Positions 1-8,266 are shown, counted from the first letter of the stretch. The stretch is DNA of 64,000 nucleotides from Lachnospiraceae bacterium UBA935 (GCA_002293525.1 DBDJ01000068.1:153664-217663); one strand, 5' to 3'. Program-made: numbers and translations. Notes: generated by a model not told the origin, from the sequence alone.

Positions 1-252
1 ATTTTAGGGAAAGCGCTGGCGGCAACAGCCAATGTGGTCAACCCCGAAGCCTTTGTCATCGGCGGCGGAGTTTCCAAGGCGGGGAATATTTTGTTTGATT
101 ATATCGTACCATATTATAATGAGACTGTATTTCATGCCTGCCGGGACGTTGCATTTGAGCTGGCGATCTTAGGCAATGATGCCGGTATTTATGGTGCGGC
201 TAAGCTGGCCTTGGATAATCGGGCAGCGGAATATGGCAAATTGGGGAGTTAA
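1..252 (+). CDS. glk: ROK-family glucokinase, 3' end only
   Basis: The reading frame is open from the first base and stops at TAA 250-252, so the 5' part lies outside the window. The visible 83 residues match the C-terminus of ROK glucokinases, which phosphorylate cytosolic glucose to glucose-6-phosphate. The conserved stretch VVNPEAFVIGGGVSKAG is the typical ROK segment after the zinc and substrate region, and a helix ending in the stop follows. The catalytic and ATP-binding motifs are not in view, so sugar specificity rests on the family resemblance of the tail. murB starts 5 bp downstream and its ribosome binding site overlaps the end of this gene, so the two are probably co-transcribed. 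Confidence 0.8.
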   Translation: MLGKALAATANVVNPEAFVIGGGVSKAGNILFDYIVPYYNETVFHACRDVAFELAILGNDAGIYGAAKLALDNRAAEYGKLGS

Positions 253-257
253 GTAAA

Positions 258-1187
258 ATGTTAGACCAAGATATGATAAATCAGGATATTTATGAATATA
301 TTCAGCAGATTGTTCCGCCAGAAGATATCATGCGGAACGAGCCGCTGAAAAAACATACGACTTTCCGGGTAGGCGGAGAAGCAGAAGTCCTTATTAAAAT
401 CAGTCAGAAGGATCAATTGCTTCGTCTGGTGCCTTTTCTGAAAAAACTCGAAATTGATTGTTTTGTCCTGGGCAATGGCAGTAATGTACTGGCAAGCGAT
501 AAGGGCTATCGGGGAGTTGTTCTGCAGATCAGTGACCGGATGAGCGCAGTGAATGTGGCCGGGAACCGGATAACGGCTCAGGCGGGAGCCCTTCTGTCAA
601 GGGTAGCGGCTGTTGCCATCGAGCATAGCCTTACCGGGATCGAATTTGCTTCCGGAATACCGGGAACGGTCGGCGGCGGTATTATGATGAATGCCGGCGC
701 ATACGGCGGTGAGATGGCACAGATCACGGAGTCGGTACTGATCATGGATGAAGCAGGCGAACTGATGGAACTGAACCATGATACGATGGAGTTCGGCTAC
801 CGCACCAGTGTGGTTAAGAACCGTCCGTATATTGTACTGGAAGCGGCACTGATATTACAGCCAGGAAATGTAGAAGAGATCAGGTACAAGATGAACCGGC
901 TTGCGGCAGAGCGCCGCGAAAAACAGCCGTTAGAATACCCCAGCGCCGGGAGCACCTTTAAGCGCCCTGACGGGCATTATGCCGGGAAACTGATTATGGA
1001 TGCGGGACTGCGTGGATTTCGGATCGGCGGTGCCTGTGTATCCGAAAAGCATTGCGGCTTTGTGATTAACAGGGGGAATGCTACAGCAGCTGACATCCTG
1101 GAAGTCATTAAAGAGGTTCAAGACAGGGTTTATGAACGTTTTGAGGTTACTTTGGAACAGGAAGTGGTCTGTCTGGGAGAGTTTTAA
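258..1187 (+). CDS. murB: UDP-N-acetylenolpyruvoylglucosamine reductase
   Basis: MurB reduces the enolpyruvyl group of UDP-GlcNAc-enolpyruvate with NADPH and FAD, giving UDP-MurNAc in the cytoplasmic stage of peptidoglycan synthesis. The 309-residue protein has the usual length. Visible motifs are the N-terminal KKHTTFRVGG, the FAD-binding LGNGSNVL, SGIPGTVGGGIMMNAGAYG, and YPSAGSTFKRP, whose Ser is the expected proton donor. A C-terminal GFVINRGNATAADI segment follows. The ATG is preceded by GGGGAG inside the end of glk. murB followed by rapZ, whiA and an HPr-like gene is a common clostridial order. A short tandem repeat fills the gap to rapZ. Confidence 0.97.
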   Translation: MLDQDMINQDIYEYIQQIVPPEDIMRNEPLKKHTTFRVGGEAEVLIKISQKDQLLRLVPFLKKLEIDCFVLGNGSNVLASDKGYRGVVLQISDRMSAVNVAGNRITAQAGALLSRVAAVAIEHSLTGIEFASGIPGTVGGGIMMNAGAYGGEMAQITESVLIMDEAGELMELNHDTMEFGYRTSVVKNRPYIVLEAALILQPGNVEEIRYKMNRLAAERREKQPLEYPSAGSTFKRPDGHYAGKLIMDAGLRGFRIGGACVSEKHCGFVINRGNATAADILEVIKEVQDRVYERFEVTLEQEVVCLGEF

Positions 1188-1218
1188 GATTTCCCCTAAT
1201 TTTAATTTTCCCGAATTA

Positions 1219-1281
1219 TAAAAGCTCTAATAAAAGCTCTAATAAAAGCTCTAAATAGAAGCTCTTAATAAAAGCCCTAAC
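1219..1281 (+). repeat. Short tandem repeat between murB and rapZ
   Basis: About five imperfect copies of a 12-bp unit, roughly TAAAAGCTCTAA, run head to tail between the murB stop and the rapZ ribosome binding site. The last copies diverge (AGAAGCTCTTAA, AAAAGCCCTAAC). It is non-coding and resembles other short tandem arrays found after genes in this window. Confidence 0.85.
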
Positions 1282-1297
1282 AAAAGGAGGAGCCGGT

Positions 1298-2161
1298 TTG
1301 AGATTTGTCATAGTAACCGGAATGAGCGGGGCAGGCAAGCTGACTGCACATAAGATGCTGGAAGACATCGGTTTTTATTGCGTGGACAATCTGCCCGTGC
1401 CGCTGATAGAAAAGTTTATCGAACTGATTGACGAGCCGAACAGTGAAATCACCAAAGCAGCATTAGGACTGGACGTCCGAGCCGATCAGTCTTTCGAAGA
1501 TGCACAGAAGGTACTGGAACAGCTTAAAGTTAACGGTCATAATTTTGAAATTCTCTTTATGGACTGCAGTGAAAGCGTATTGGTGAAACGTTACAAAGAA
1601 TCCCGGCGGATGCATCCGCTTGCGCCCGAAGGGCGGGTTGAGGATGGGATCTTAAAGGAAAAGCTGATATTAGAAGATATAAAACGGAAATCCAGCTATG
1701 TCATCGACACTTCTAATCTGCTGACCAGAGAGTTAAAGGAAGAAATTGACCGGATTTTTAACCGCAACGGAGAATATAACAGCCTCATCATTAATATCAC
1801 GTCTTTCGGATATAAACATGGGATTCCGGCTGATGCTGACCTGATTTTTGACGTAAGATTCTTGCCGAATCCGTTTTATATAGATGAATTGAAGCATCAG
1901 ACGGGGAATGATGCCGGAGTCCAGGATTATGTTATGGGATTTCCAGAAGCGGGTATCTTTTTGGAAAAACTGACCGATATGGTTAATTTCCTGATTCCCG
2001 GTTACGTAAAAGAAGGGAAATACCAATTAATCATCGGAATCGGCTGTACCGGCGGGAAACACCGCAGTGTAACGCTTGCCAATGAATTGTACAAGCGGCT
2101 GAAGGATAAAGGCAGCTACGGCTTGAAAATATTTCACCGCGACTTGAATCAGGGGAGGTAA
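1298..2161 (+). CDS. rapZ: RNase adapter RapZ / YvcJ-family nucleotide-binding protein
   Basis: RapZ/YvcJ proteins are P-loop proteins that bind nucleotides and, in E. coli, hexosamine precursors and small RNAs. The Bacillus homologue YvcJ is linked to competence. The protein is 287 residues, the family length. It starts with TTG at 1298, 7 bp after AAGGAGG. The N-terminal P-loop reads GMSGAGKLT, where the family normally has GKS: the Mg-coordinating Ser is Leu here, with Thr next. GFYCVDNLP is conserved, as is the C-terminal IGCTGGKHRSVTLANEL. It lies 2 bp from whiA, in the usual murB-rapZ-whiA context. In Bacillus yvcK lies between yvcJ and whiA; here it is absent. Confidence 0.93.
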   Translation: MRFVIVTGMSGAGKLTAHKMLEDIGFYCVDNLPVPLIEKFIELIDEPNSEITKAALGLDVRADQSFEDAQKVLEQLKVNGHNFEILFMDCSESVLVKRYKESRRMHPLAPEGRVEDGILKEKLILEDIKRKSSYVIDTSNLLTRELKEEIDRIFNRNGEYNSLIINITSFGYKHGIPADADLIFDVRFLPNPFYIDELKHQTGNDAGVQDYVMGFPEAGIFLEKLTDMVNFLIPGYVKEGKYQLIIGIGCTGGKHRSVTLANELYKRLKDKGSYGLKIFHRDLNQGR

Positions 2162-2163
2162 CA

Positions 2164-3069
2164 ATGTCTTTTTCTTCCAAGGTAAGAGAAGAACTGGCGA
2201 TGGTTATTCCTTCCGGCAGACATTGCCAGTTAGCCGAGCTGGCGGCCATTATCCGTCTGTGCGCCAAAGTGGAATATCAGGAAAACGGCAAAGCTAAGAT
2301 TAAGCTCCTGACAGAAAATGAACTGATTCTCAGAAAGTACTTTACTTTATTGAGAAAAGCATTTATTATAAATACGGATGTCAGTAAGGTACTTCAGGCG
2401 ATCCGGCTGTATCCGGACATAGAATCTGGGTCTGCCCCGGAGGGGACGGTCAGTTCGCTTTTGGTCAGAAACACCTGCTGCAAGCGAGCCTATCTCAGGG
2501 GAGTCTTTATTTGTATCGGTTCCATGAGCGATCCGCGAAAAAACTACCACTTGGAATTTGTCTGTAGCAATGCAGAACAAGCGGATCAGCTGCTGGAGAT
2601 TTTGAAAAGCTTTCATCTGGAAGGAAAAAGCATCCTTCGCAAGAAAAACATTATCGTTTATGTAAAAGAAGGTTCCGGTATCGCCGACCTGCTTAATATT
2701 ATCGGAGCCCACCATTCCCTGATGGATCTGGAGAACCTGCGGATTGAAAAAGAGGTCCGAAATTCGGTTAACCGCCAGGTTAACTGTGAAACAGCCAATA
2801 TCGGTAAAACTATTACGGCAGCATCCAGACAGATAGAAGATATCATTTTAATAAAAGAAAGATACGGTTTTGGAAACTTACCGGACAGCTTGCGTGAAAT
2901 GGCCGAAATCAGACTGGAATGTCCTGATCATTCATTAAAAGAATTGGGGGAGGTACTAAATCCGCCAGTGGGGAAGTCCGGTGTGAATCACCGATTAAGG
3001 AAACTGAGTGAATTGGCCGATAAACTGAAAGAGCAGTTCCGCTATAAAAAGGAGGAAGAAAATGGTTGA
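2164..3069 (+). CDS. whiA: Sporulation/cell-division regulator WhiA
   Basis: WhiA (DUF199) is a DNA-binding protein needed for sporulation septation in Streptomyces and linked to cell division and chromosome segregation in Bacillus. The 301 residues contain the N-terminal homing-endonuclease-like (LAGLIDADG-fold) region, including KNTCCKRAYLRGVFICIG-type residues near 100-115. The C-terminal helix-turn-helix spans about 230-290, ending in KSGVNHRLRKLSELA. The ATG at 2164 follows AGGGGAGG and the rapZ stop by 2 bp. The 3' end overlaps the downstream HPr-like gene by 8 bp, so translational coupling is likely. Confidence 0.95.
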   Translation: MSFSSKVREELAMVIPSGRHCQLAELAAIIRLCAKVEYQENGKAKIKLLTENELILRKYFTLLRKAFIINTDVSKVLQAIRLYPDIESGSAPEGTVSSLLVRNTCCKRAYLRGVFICIGSMSDPRKNYHLEFVCSNAEQADQLLEILKSFHLEGKSILRKKNIIVYVKEGSGIADLLNIIGAHHSLMDLENLRIEKEVRNSVNRQVNCETANIGKTITAASRQIEDIILIKERYGFGNLPDSLREMAEIRLECPDHSLKELGEVLNPPVGKSGVNHRLRKLSELADKLKEQFRYKKEEENG

Positions 3070-3313
3070 AAAGTCTATGGTAGTTGGTCTGGAAAGCGGT
3101 CAGGAAGCAAGACCTATTGCAGTTTTGGTTCAGATTGCAAGTAAGTATGAAAGCTCCGTCTATTTTGTGTCAGGCAATAAGAAGGTGAATGCCAAGAGCA
3201 TAATGGGGATGATGGGCATAGGTCTTGTAAGCGGGGAGACCGTATCGGTTGTAACCGAAGGGAGCGACGAAGTAGAAGCAGCCGATGAGATAGAAAAATA
3301 TTTGCAGGCATGA
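3062..3313 (+). CDS. HPr-like (Crh-type) regulatory phosphocarrier lacking the PTS histidine
   Basis: This is an 83-residue HPr-fold protein. HPr carries phosphate on His15 for sugar uptake and is phosphorylated on Ser46 for carbon catabolite repression. Here the GLHARPA motif reads GQEARPI, so Glu replaces the catalytic His. The Ser46 region (AKSIMGMMGIGL) is intact. The protein therefore cannot act as a PTS phosphocarrier but could still be an HPr-kinase target and CcpA cofactor, like Bacillus Crh. Position agrees: crh follows whiA in Bacillus, and here the gene overlaps whiA by 8 bp behind AAGGAGG. Orthology with crh itself is an inference. Confidence 0.88.
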   Translation: MVEKSMVVGLESGQEARPIAVLVQIASKYESSVYFVSGNKKVNAKSIMGMMGIGLVSGETVSVVTEGSDEVEAADEIEKYLQA

Positions 3314-3399
3314 ACCTTTTTGGATGTTATGTTTTGACGTTATGATCATTAGAGTTCAGAGATGGCTGAGGCTGTCTCTGATTTTATTTGGCCAAAAGA

Positions 3400-3430
3400 C
3401 CGCAAAACTGCGCGTACAACAGTTTTGCGG
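3400..3430. terminator. Hairpin between convergent operons
   Basis: An 11-bp perfect stem, CCGCAAAACTG / CAGTTTTGCGG, with a 9-nt loop. It sits between the end of the HPr-like gene and the convergent UMF1 gene. A short T-rich stretch follows on the plus strand, so it probably terminates the murB-rapZ-whiA operon. Confidence 0.75.
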
Positions 3431-3452
3431 TTATCATAGCACCTTTTTCTGC

Positions 3453-4763
3453 TCAGGTTTTTTGATATTTATTTCCAATCCCTAATATGATCAGGGCAAT
3501 CAGGAAGAGCAGGATAATGGAAAGGATGGAAAAAGAACTCCGTCCGGAAAGGCTCTTGGTAACGGAATACAGCAAAGGCCCGAGGACGGCGGCGAATTTG
3601 CCGAAAATATCAAAGAAGCCGAAGAATTCGCCGGAATTTTCCGGGGGAATCATCTGACAGTAGTAAGAGCGGGAAACAGCTTGGATGCCGCCCTGGACAG
3701 TGCCTACCATAAAAGCCAGCAGCCAGAACAAGATACTGGCGGTACCGATGCTGAAAAAGCCTTCTTCAAGCCCAAAACCCATGATAAACCCGACGATGCA
3801 GATCAGCAGGTATTCGCAGACGGCAGCCCGGATCATGGTCAGAGAGCCGAAGCGTCTGGTCAGGGAGGAAAACAAGATGGAGCAAGGGAAGGCGACAAGC
3901 TGGGTTACGAGCAGAGCCAGGATCATACTTGAAGAGTTCAGGCCCAGCATGGTTCCGTATGCCGTGGACATGGTAATGACAGTACCGACCCCGTCGATAT
4001 AGAAGAAATAAGCAATGACGTAGAATAGCATCTTCTTGTTGGCAAAAATTTTTTTGGCGGTGCTAATAATTGAAGAAAAGGCGGAACGAATAATATTCTG
4101 CGTCTTCTTGATGCCGTGACTCTGATGGACATTCTTTAAGAAAGGAATGGTAAATACCGTCCACCACAGCACGGCGATTATGACCGAGATCTTAACAGCA
4201 CGGGTAGCATCTATGCCGATATTTTCACCAAATGTAATCAGGGCAATACTGATTAAAAAAGGAATGGTACTCCCGCCGATATATCCGAAGGCGTAACCAT
4301 AGCCGGATATCTTGTTCATCCGTTCGGGCGTGGTCACTTCGGAGAGAAAACTGTCATAGATCAGGCAGCTTCCCGAAAACCCCACATGTGAGATTACATA
4401 GCCGCATAATAAGAAGATCCAGTTGTTGCTTATGGCGCTGAAAAAAGTAAACCCGATACCCAATATCAAGAAGGCAATAAAAAGCTTCTTTCGATATCCG
4501 ATAAAATCTGATATCGCCCCTACGACAGGAGCGAGCAAGGCGACAATGACCATGGCCACGGAGGTTCCGATCCCCCACCAGGTATCGCCAAACTGTCCGG
4601 CACTATTGGCGACATTGGTAAAATAAATAGGAAATACTGCTGCCATCATGATCGTGGCATAAACTGAGTTAGCCCAGTCATACATGATCCAGCTCTTTTC
4701 TTCGCGTGTCAGCTTAAAAGCGGTTTTGGTACGCATGGGTTCCTGCGTTTTCGTCTGTTCCAT
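3453..4763 (-). CDS. MFS transporter, UMF1/Atg22-like family
   Basis: A 436-residue integral membrane protein with about 12 hydrophobic segments. The signature near residues 25-45, SWIMYDWANSVYATI followed by FPIYFT, is that of the UMF1 (Atg22-like) branch of the major facilitator superfamily. An MFS loop-2-3 motif, GAISDFIGYRKK, follows TM2-3. The family's substrate is unknown in bacteria; yeast Atg22 exports amino acids from the vacuole. The ATG at 4763 is preceded by an AGGAGG-like site. It is a monocistronic-looking minus-strand gene 98 bp from the phosphodiesterase gene. The substrate cannot be told from the sequence. Confidence 0.88.
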   Translation of the reverse strand: MEQTKTQEPMRTKTAFKLTREEKSWIMYDWANSVYATIMMAAVFPIYFTNVANSAGQFGDTWWGIGTSVAMVIVALLAPVVGAISDFIGYRKKLFIAFLILGIGFTFFSAISNNWIFLLCGYVISHVGFSGSCLIYDSFLSEVTTPERMNKISGYGYAFGYIGGSTIPFLISIALITFGENIGIDATRAVKISVIIAVLWWTVFTIPFLKNVHQSHGIKKTQNIIRSAFSSIISTAKKIFANKKMLFYVIAYFFYIDGVGTVITMSTAYGTMLGLNSSSMILALLVTQLVAFPCSILFSSLTRRFGSLTMIRAAVCEYLLICIVGFIMGFGLEEGFFSIGTASILFWLLAFMVGTVQGGIQAVSRSYYCQMIPPENSGEFFGFFDIFGKFAAVLGPLLYSVTKSLSGRSSFSILSIILLFLIALIILGIGNKYQKT

Positions 4764-4840
4764 AGTTAGCCTCCTTTAATTAGATGAGTTAATTTAGTGC
4801 GGCCGCACAGGCCGTCTATGAAAGCTTGCTGGCTATGTCT

Positions 4841-4857
4841 GGTTACTGTTCGCAGAC
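4841..4857 (-). repeat. Dispersed intergenic motif, divergent copy
   Basis: The minus strand reads GTCTGCGAACAGTAACC, a variant of the GTCTGAACAGTAAC motif that recurs in several intergenic gaps of this window. It lies between the UMF1 gene and the phosphodiesterase gene. Confidence 0.55.
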
Positions 4858-4861
4858 TAAC

Positions 4862-6031
4862 CTATTTCTGCCGTCTCAGGCTTTTCAGGCTGGCAGTCAC
4901 CAGAGGAGCGATGTCTAACAGGCTTCCGCCCTGAGAAATGCTGCCGGGAGTAAAGTTTTTCCCCCTAACCATATAAAAAACCTTATAGTCAGGCATGTCA
5001 AGGGGATAGCCGTGGGTGGCTTTTTCATGTGAAGGGGCGGCTTCATAGCAGTAGCCGGTCTCGGCACAAAACCCGAAGGCAATATCTTTGTGGCCGGATA
5101 CCTGCATTTCTTCGGGCGTCAGGAAGCGCCGGAAGCCGCGGCTCCTGGCAATAGCCTTTCGTACTTCGTCAATTTGTGGAAAGGGAAGCCGACCGGCATG
5201 AAAGAATGCCGAACCGCCGCCGCATTCGATGAAACAGCCGTATTTGCCCGGATGGCAGCTACCGCCTTCCTGAGTTAAGAGGTTAAGGGAAACCAGTATT
5301 TTATTGGGTTCTATGACCGTGTGCACATTGATCTGGCTGTGGTCGGAAAAGATAAGGATGTCCTCCTCATCTCCGGCGGCCTCAAGCAGAAGAGCCAGGC
5401 TGCGGTCCAGTGCTTCCATGGCGATTGCTGTTCCGTCACTGTTTTGCCCATGAAGATGGCAGAGCGTATCATAAGCAGTCAGATGGATCAGGGCAAGTCC
5501 GGGCCGGTATTTCCGGAGGATATCCGCCATGCATGAGACAGCAAAACGATCCAGGCCGGGCTGGGCGATCCCGTTCAGCATATTGCGGTAGCGAAGAAAC
5601 ATACTGAGCTGCAGAAGCTTGCTTCCGGCTTTCAAGCTGGTTATAATCTGGCTTTTGCCCGGGCGGGCCAGGACTTCCGGGATGTTATAGCGTATCGTTT
5701 TCGAGAATGCGGTTACCGGCCAGAAAACGGCTGCCGTATCGATGCCTGACTCAAAGGCTTCCTGCCAGATGGTTCTGGCATGAATGCCGGTTTCGCGGGA
5801 GTTCCAGACCGGGTACGGCGAAGGAAACGGCTCCGTATTGGATGTAATGCCGTGGACATCGGGCATGACACCGGTAGCAACAGAAGTGTGGATCGGGTAG
5901 GTATTGCTTAGGAAAACCGTGGAGACGTTACGGAATATTGCTGCCTGACGGGCAAACGATGCAATTGCAGGATATGCGGTCAGACGTTCAAATTCGCTGT
6001 CGCCTACGGCATCGAAACTGATGATAAGCAT
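4862..6031 (-). CDS. Type I phosphodiesterase / nucleotide pyrophosphatase (alkaline phosphatase superfamily)
   Basis: A 389-residue member of the alkaline-phosphatase-superfamily phosphodiesterases (ectonucleotide pyrophosphatase-like). The N-terminus MLIISFDAVGD carries the first metal-binding Asp. STVFLSNTYPIHTSVATG holds the nucleophile Thr/Ser region. DVHGI, IFSDHSQ (metal-binding Asp-His) and a C-terminal HGYPLDMPDYKVFYMVRG complete the metal site. These enzymes cleave phosphodiesters or pyrophosphates; the substrate is not predictable. The frame extends upstream to 6166, but ATG 6031 has a good CGGGAG site 7 bp before it and matches the family N-terminus. No signal peptide is visible with this start, so the protein is probably cytosolic. 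Confidence 0.88.
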   Translation of the reverse strand: MLIISFDAVGDSEFERLTAYPAIASFARQAAIFRNVSTVFLSNTYPIHTSVATGVMPDVHGITSNTEPFPSPYPVWNSRETGIHARTIWQEAFESGIDTAAVFWPVTAFSKTIRYNIPEVLARPGKSQIITSLKAGSKLLQLSMFLRYRNMLNGIAQPGLDRFAVSCMADILRKYRPGLALIHLTAYDTLCHLHGQNSDGTAIAMEALDRSLALLLEAAGDEEDILIFSDHSQINVHTVIEPNKILVSLNLLTQEGGSCHPGKYGCFIECGGGSAFFHAGRLPFPQIDEVRKAIARSRGFRRFLTPEEMQVSGHKDIAFGFCAETGYCYEAAPSHEKATHGYPLDMPDYKVFYMVRGKNFTPGSISQGGSLLDIAPLVTASLKSLRRQK

Positions 6032-6134
6032 ATAATGACTCCCGTTACATTGACCTGTGTCGTTTTGTTTGGAACGAAATGAAGCAAGATAATCATAACA
6101 TAACTGGTGAAGGGGGACAATAATAAATTTGTAG

Positions 6135-6148
6135 GTCTGAACAGTAAC
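6135..6148 (+). repeat. Dispersed intergenic motif GTCTGAACAGTAAC
   Basis: An exact copy of the 14-bp motif that recurs in several intergenic gaps. Here it lies between the phosphodiesterase start and the tRNA-Gln promoter, followed by TACCTGC, as in the copy after metK. Confidence 0.65.
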
Positions 6149-6207
6149 TACCTGCATTTTCGGCATACCGATGGTAAATTCATTCGCAAATTCGTTATAA
6201 AAAGTAC

Positions 6208-6236
6208 TTGCAAATTTAATTTGAATCCGATATAAT
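6208..6236 (+). promoter_or_regulatory. Sigma-A promoter of tRNA-Gln
   Basis: TTGCAA, a 17-bp spacer and a perfect TATAAT, ending 12 bp before the first base of the tRNA. Confidence 0.85.
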
Positions 6237-6248
6237 TACAAAATGTAA

Positions 6249-6320
6249 TGGGCTATCGCCAAACGGTAAGGCAACGGACTCTGACTCCGTCATCTCAAGG
6301 TTCGAATCCTTGTAGCCCAG
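6249..6320 (+). tRNA. tRNA-Gln (anticodon CTG)
   Basis: A 72-nt cloverleaf. The acceptor arms are TGGGCTA and TAGCCCA with discriminator G. The D-arm contains CGGTAAGGCA. The anticodon stem is ACGGA/TCCGT around loop CTCTGAC, giving anticodon CTG, which reads CAG. The T-arm holds TTCGAAT. CCA is not encoded. The U1-A72 first pair is typical of tRNA-Gln. A strong promoter precedes it and a hairpin terminator follows 8 bp later, so it is a single-gene transcript. Confidence 0.96.
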
Positions 6321-6328
6321 CTGAGATT

Positions 6329-6353
6329 ACCCCTGTGGATTTGCCACAGGGGT
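6329..6353 (+). terminator. Terminator of tRNA-Gln
   Basis: A perfect 10-bp stem, ACCCCTGTGG / CCACAGGGGT, with a 5-nt loop, followed by TATCTAT. It starts 8 bp after the tRNA. Confidence 0.8.
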
Positions 6354-6436
6354 TATCTATAAGGTTATGTTAATTATTAGAGGTACATACAGCTTGGATT
6401 TTGGTTATAAACACTTCAACGGGCACGGGGAAAATT

Positions 6437-7174
6437 ATGTATACTTTTAAGAGCAGGGTCAGATACAGTGAAATTGACAAGAACGGGAAACTGTCGATAG
6501 AAGCATTGCTGAATTATTTTCAGGACTGTTCTACTTTTCACTCGGAAGATATCGGTCTCGGCTTTACTTATCTTACCGAGTGTAACAGAGCATGGGTTCT
6601 GTCGGCTTGGCAGATCGTAATCGATCGTTATCCGGACTTATGTGAAAAGATTGTTGTGGGTACGGCACCTTATGATTTCAGGGGGTTTTTAGGATACCGT
6701 AATTTTATTTTGCAGACGGAAGAAGGGGAACAGCTGGCCTGTGCCAATTCCATCTGGACGTTACTGGATACGGAAAAAGGATTGCCGGTAAAGCCCTCCC
6801 CGGAAATGGTCAACGGATACCGGCTGGCAGAAAAATTGCCAATGGATTATGCTTCCCGAAAGATAGAAATTAACGGGACAGGAACCGGTCTTTTGCCGAT
6901 TCCAGTAAGGCCGCAGCATCTGGATACCAATAACCATGTGAATAACAGCAGGTATATCGGGATGGCCAAGGAGAGTCTTTTGATGCATGCGCAGAGCGCC
7001 GGAAGGCCGGTAGATGATGTGAGTATCAGACAGCTACGGGCGGAATACCGCAAATCTGCTTTGATGGGAGATGTTATTTATCCGGTGATGATAGAAAACG
7101 GCAGCAACAGATTGGTCATTTCTCTGCGGGATGGTTCTGGAAACCCTTATTGTAATGTGGAATTGATGAGGTAA
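6437..7174 (+). CDS. Acyl-ACP thioesterase
   Basis: A 246-residue double-hotdog protein of the acyl-ACP thioesterase family, which releases fatty acids from acyl carrier protein. The N-terminal hotdog contains RVRYSEIDKNGKLSIEALLN and FQDCSTFHSEDIG. The C-terminal hotdog contains HLDTNNHVNNSRYI, with the conserved Asn and His region of the catalytic site. The frame opens at a TTG at 6401, but ATG 6437 has GGGGA 6 bp upstream and gives the usual MYTF... start. It precedes the CvfB-like gene by 8 bp and the two are probably co-transcribed. Confidence 0.92.
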   Translation: MYTFKSRVRYSEIDKNGKLSIEALLNYFQDCSTFHSEDIGLGFTYLTECNRAWVLSAWQIVIDRYPDLCEKIVVGTAPYDFRGFLGYRNFILQTEEGEQLACANSIWTLLDTEKGLPVKPSPEMVNGYRLAEKLPMDYASRKIEINGTGTGLLPIPVRPQHLDTNNHVNNSRYIGMAKESLLMHAQSAGRPVDDVSIRQLRAEYRKSALMGDVIYPVMIENGSNRLVISLRDGSGNPYCNVELMR

Positions 7175-7182
7175 AGCAGCTG

Positions 7183-8028
7183 ATGATTCAATTAGGAGAA
7201 AAACAGATTTTAAAAGTAGTCAAAGAGGTGGAGTTTGGGATCTATCTTGCACCAGAGGATGCCGCTGATCCTGATGATAAGGTTTTGCTGCCGGTCAGAC
7301 AGAAACCGTGGGGAATCAGGTTAGATGATCTGATGAAGGTTTTTGTTTACCGTGACTCCAGTGACCGGCTGATAGCCACGACCAAGGATCCGGCGCTTAC
7401 TTTGGGTAAGGTAGCGCGGCTTCGCGTGGTTCAGGTGGGAAAAATAGGTGCTTTTTTGGATTGGGGCTTGGAAAAAGATCTGTTATTGCCGTTCAAGGAA
7501 CAGACCAGAACGGTTAAGGAAGGCGAAGCGGTGAATGTTGCGCTTTATATTGATAAAAGCAACCGTCTTTGTGCGACTATGAAGATATATCCCTATCTTG
7601 AAACAGACAGTCCCTATCAGCGGGATGACATGGTCACTGGTGAGATTTACGAAATCAGCGCCAATTTCGGTGCTTTTATAGCTGTGGATAACCGTTATTC
7701 CGGATTGATTCCGGCCAAGGAAATGTATGGCGATCTTAAGACGGGAGATGTGATTGAAGTCAGGGTAACAGCCGTAAAGCCGGATGGCAAATTGGATCTC
7801 AGTAACCGCCAAAAGGCTTATCTGCAGATAGAAACGGACGCGGTGGCTATTATGAGGGTCATCGATGCTTATCAGGGCATTCTGCCTTTTAATGACAAAG
7901 CTTCACCAGAGCTGATCCGCGAGGAAATGAAAATGAGCAAAAGTGAATTCAAACGCGCCGTGGGACATTTACTGAAAGAAGGTAAGATTGAGATTACGGA
8001 ACAAAGTATTAGAAAAATTTCTGATTAG
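7183..8028 (+). CDS. CvfB-like S1-domain RNA-binding protein
   Basis: A 281-residue protein with the architecture of Staphylococcus CvfB / Bacillus YitL: tandem S1-type OB domains followed by a winged helix. The first S1 copy (about 60-125) contains GKVARLRVVQVGKIGAFLDW. The second (about 145-205) contains ANFGAFIAVDNRYSGLIPAKE. The C-terminal domain (about 215-280) contains SKSEFKRAVGHLLKEGKI. CvfB affects virulence-gene expression in staphylococci; its biochemical role here is unknown beyond RNA binding. A GAGG site precedes the ATG. Confidence 0.9.
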   Translation: MIQLGEKQILKVVKEVEFGIYLAPEDAADPDDKVLLPVRQKPWGIRLDDLMKVFVYRDSSDRLIATTKDPALTLGKVARLRVVQVGKIGAFLDWGLEKDLLLPFKEQTRTVKEGEAVNVALYIDKSNRLCATMKIYPYLETDSPYQRDDMVTGEIYEISANFGAFIAVDNRYSGLIPAKEMYGDLKTGDVIEVRVTAVKPDGKLDLSNRQKAYLQIETDAVAIMRVIDAYQGILPFNDKASPELIREEMKMSKSEFKRAVGHLLKEGKIEITEQSIRKISD

Positions 8029-8060
8029 AAAATAATAAAATAATTGATAAAAAAGATATA

Positions 8061-8249
8061 TCAGACTGATATATCTATATTGGAACCGATATTAGGATTT
8101 ACCGATAGTTCCATGGCTTGGTTCATCATGCCCACTAAGGCGTCGCCGGAGGTTTCGGCGCTATCCATGACCTTGCTGAGAACAGCGGTACCGACTTTGG
8201 TGCTTAAGTCTATTTGCGCCATATTCATTGATAAACCGGGAATATCCAT
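8061..8249 (-). CDS. YjfB-like putative motility protein
   Basis: A 62-residue protein, MDIPGLSMNMAQIDL at the start, with a central helix containing VGTAVLSKVMDSAETSG and a C-terminal amphipathic helix. It fits the YjfB family ('putative motility protein'), whose Bacillus member is small and of unknown function. AAAGGAGAC stands 5 bp before the ATG on the minus strand. No flagellar gene lies in the window. The gene is convergent with the cvfB-like gene. The upstream region carries a short tandem repeat and no clear sigma-D promoter could be picked out. Confidence 0.75.
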   Translation of the reverse strand: MDIPGLSMNMAQIDLSTKVGTAVLSKVMDSAETSGDALVGMMNQAMELSVNPNIGSNIDISV

Positions 8250-8266
8250 AATGTCTCCTTTACCAG

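Noticed and set aside
6249..6320. tRNA-Gln as an integration site
   Set aside because: No integrase, no second copy of the tRNA 3' end and no change in gene type beside it; the flanking genes are ordinary core genes.
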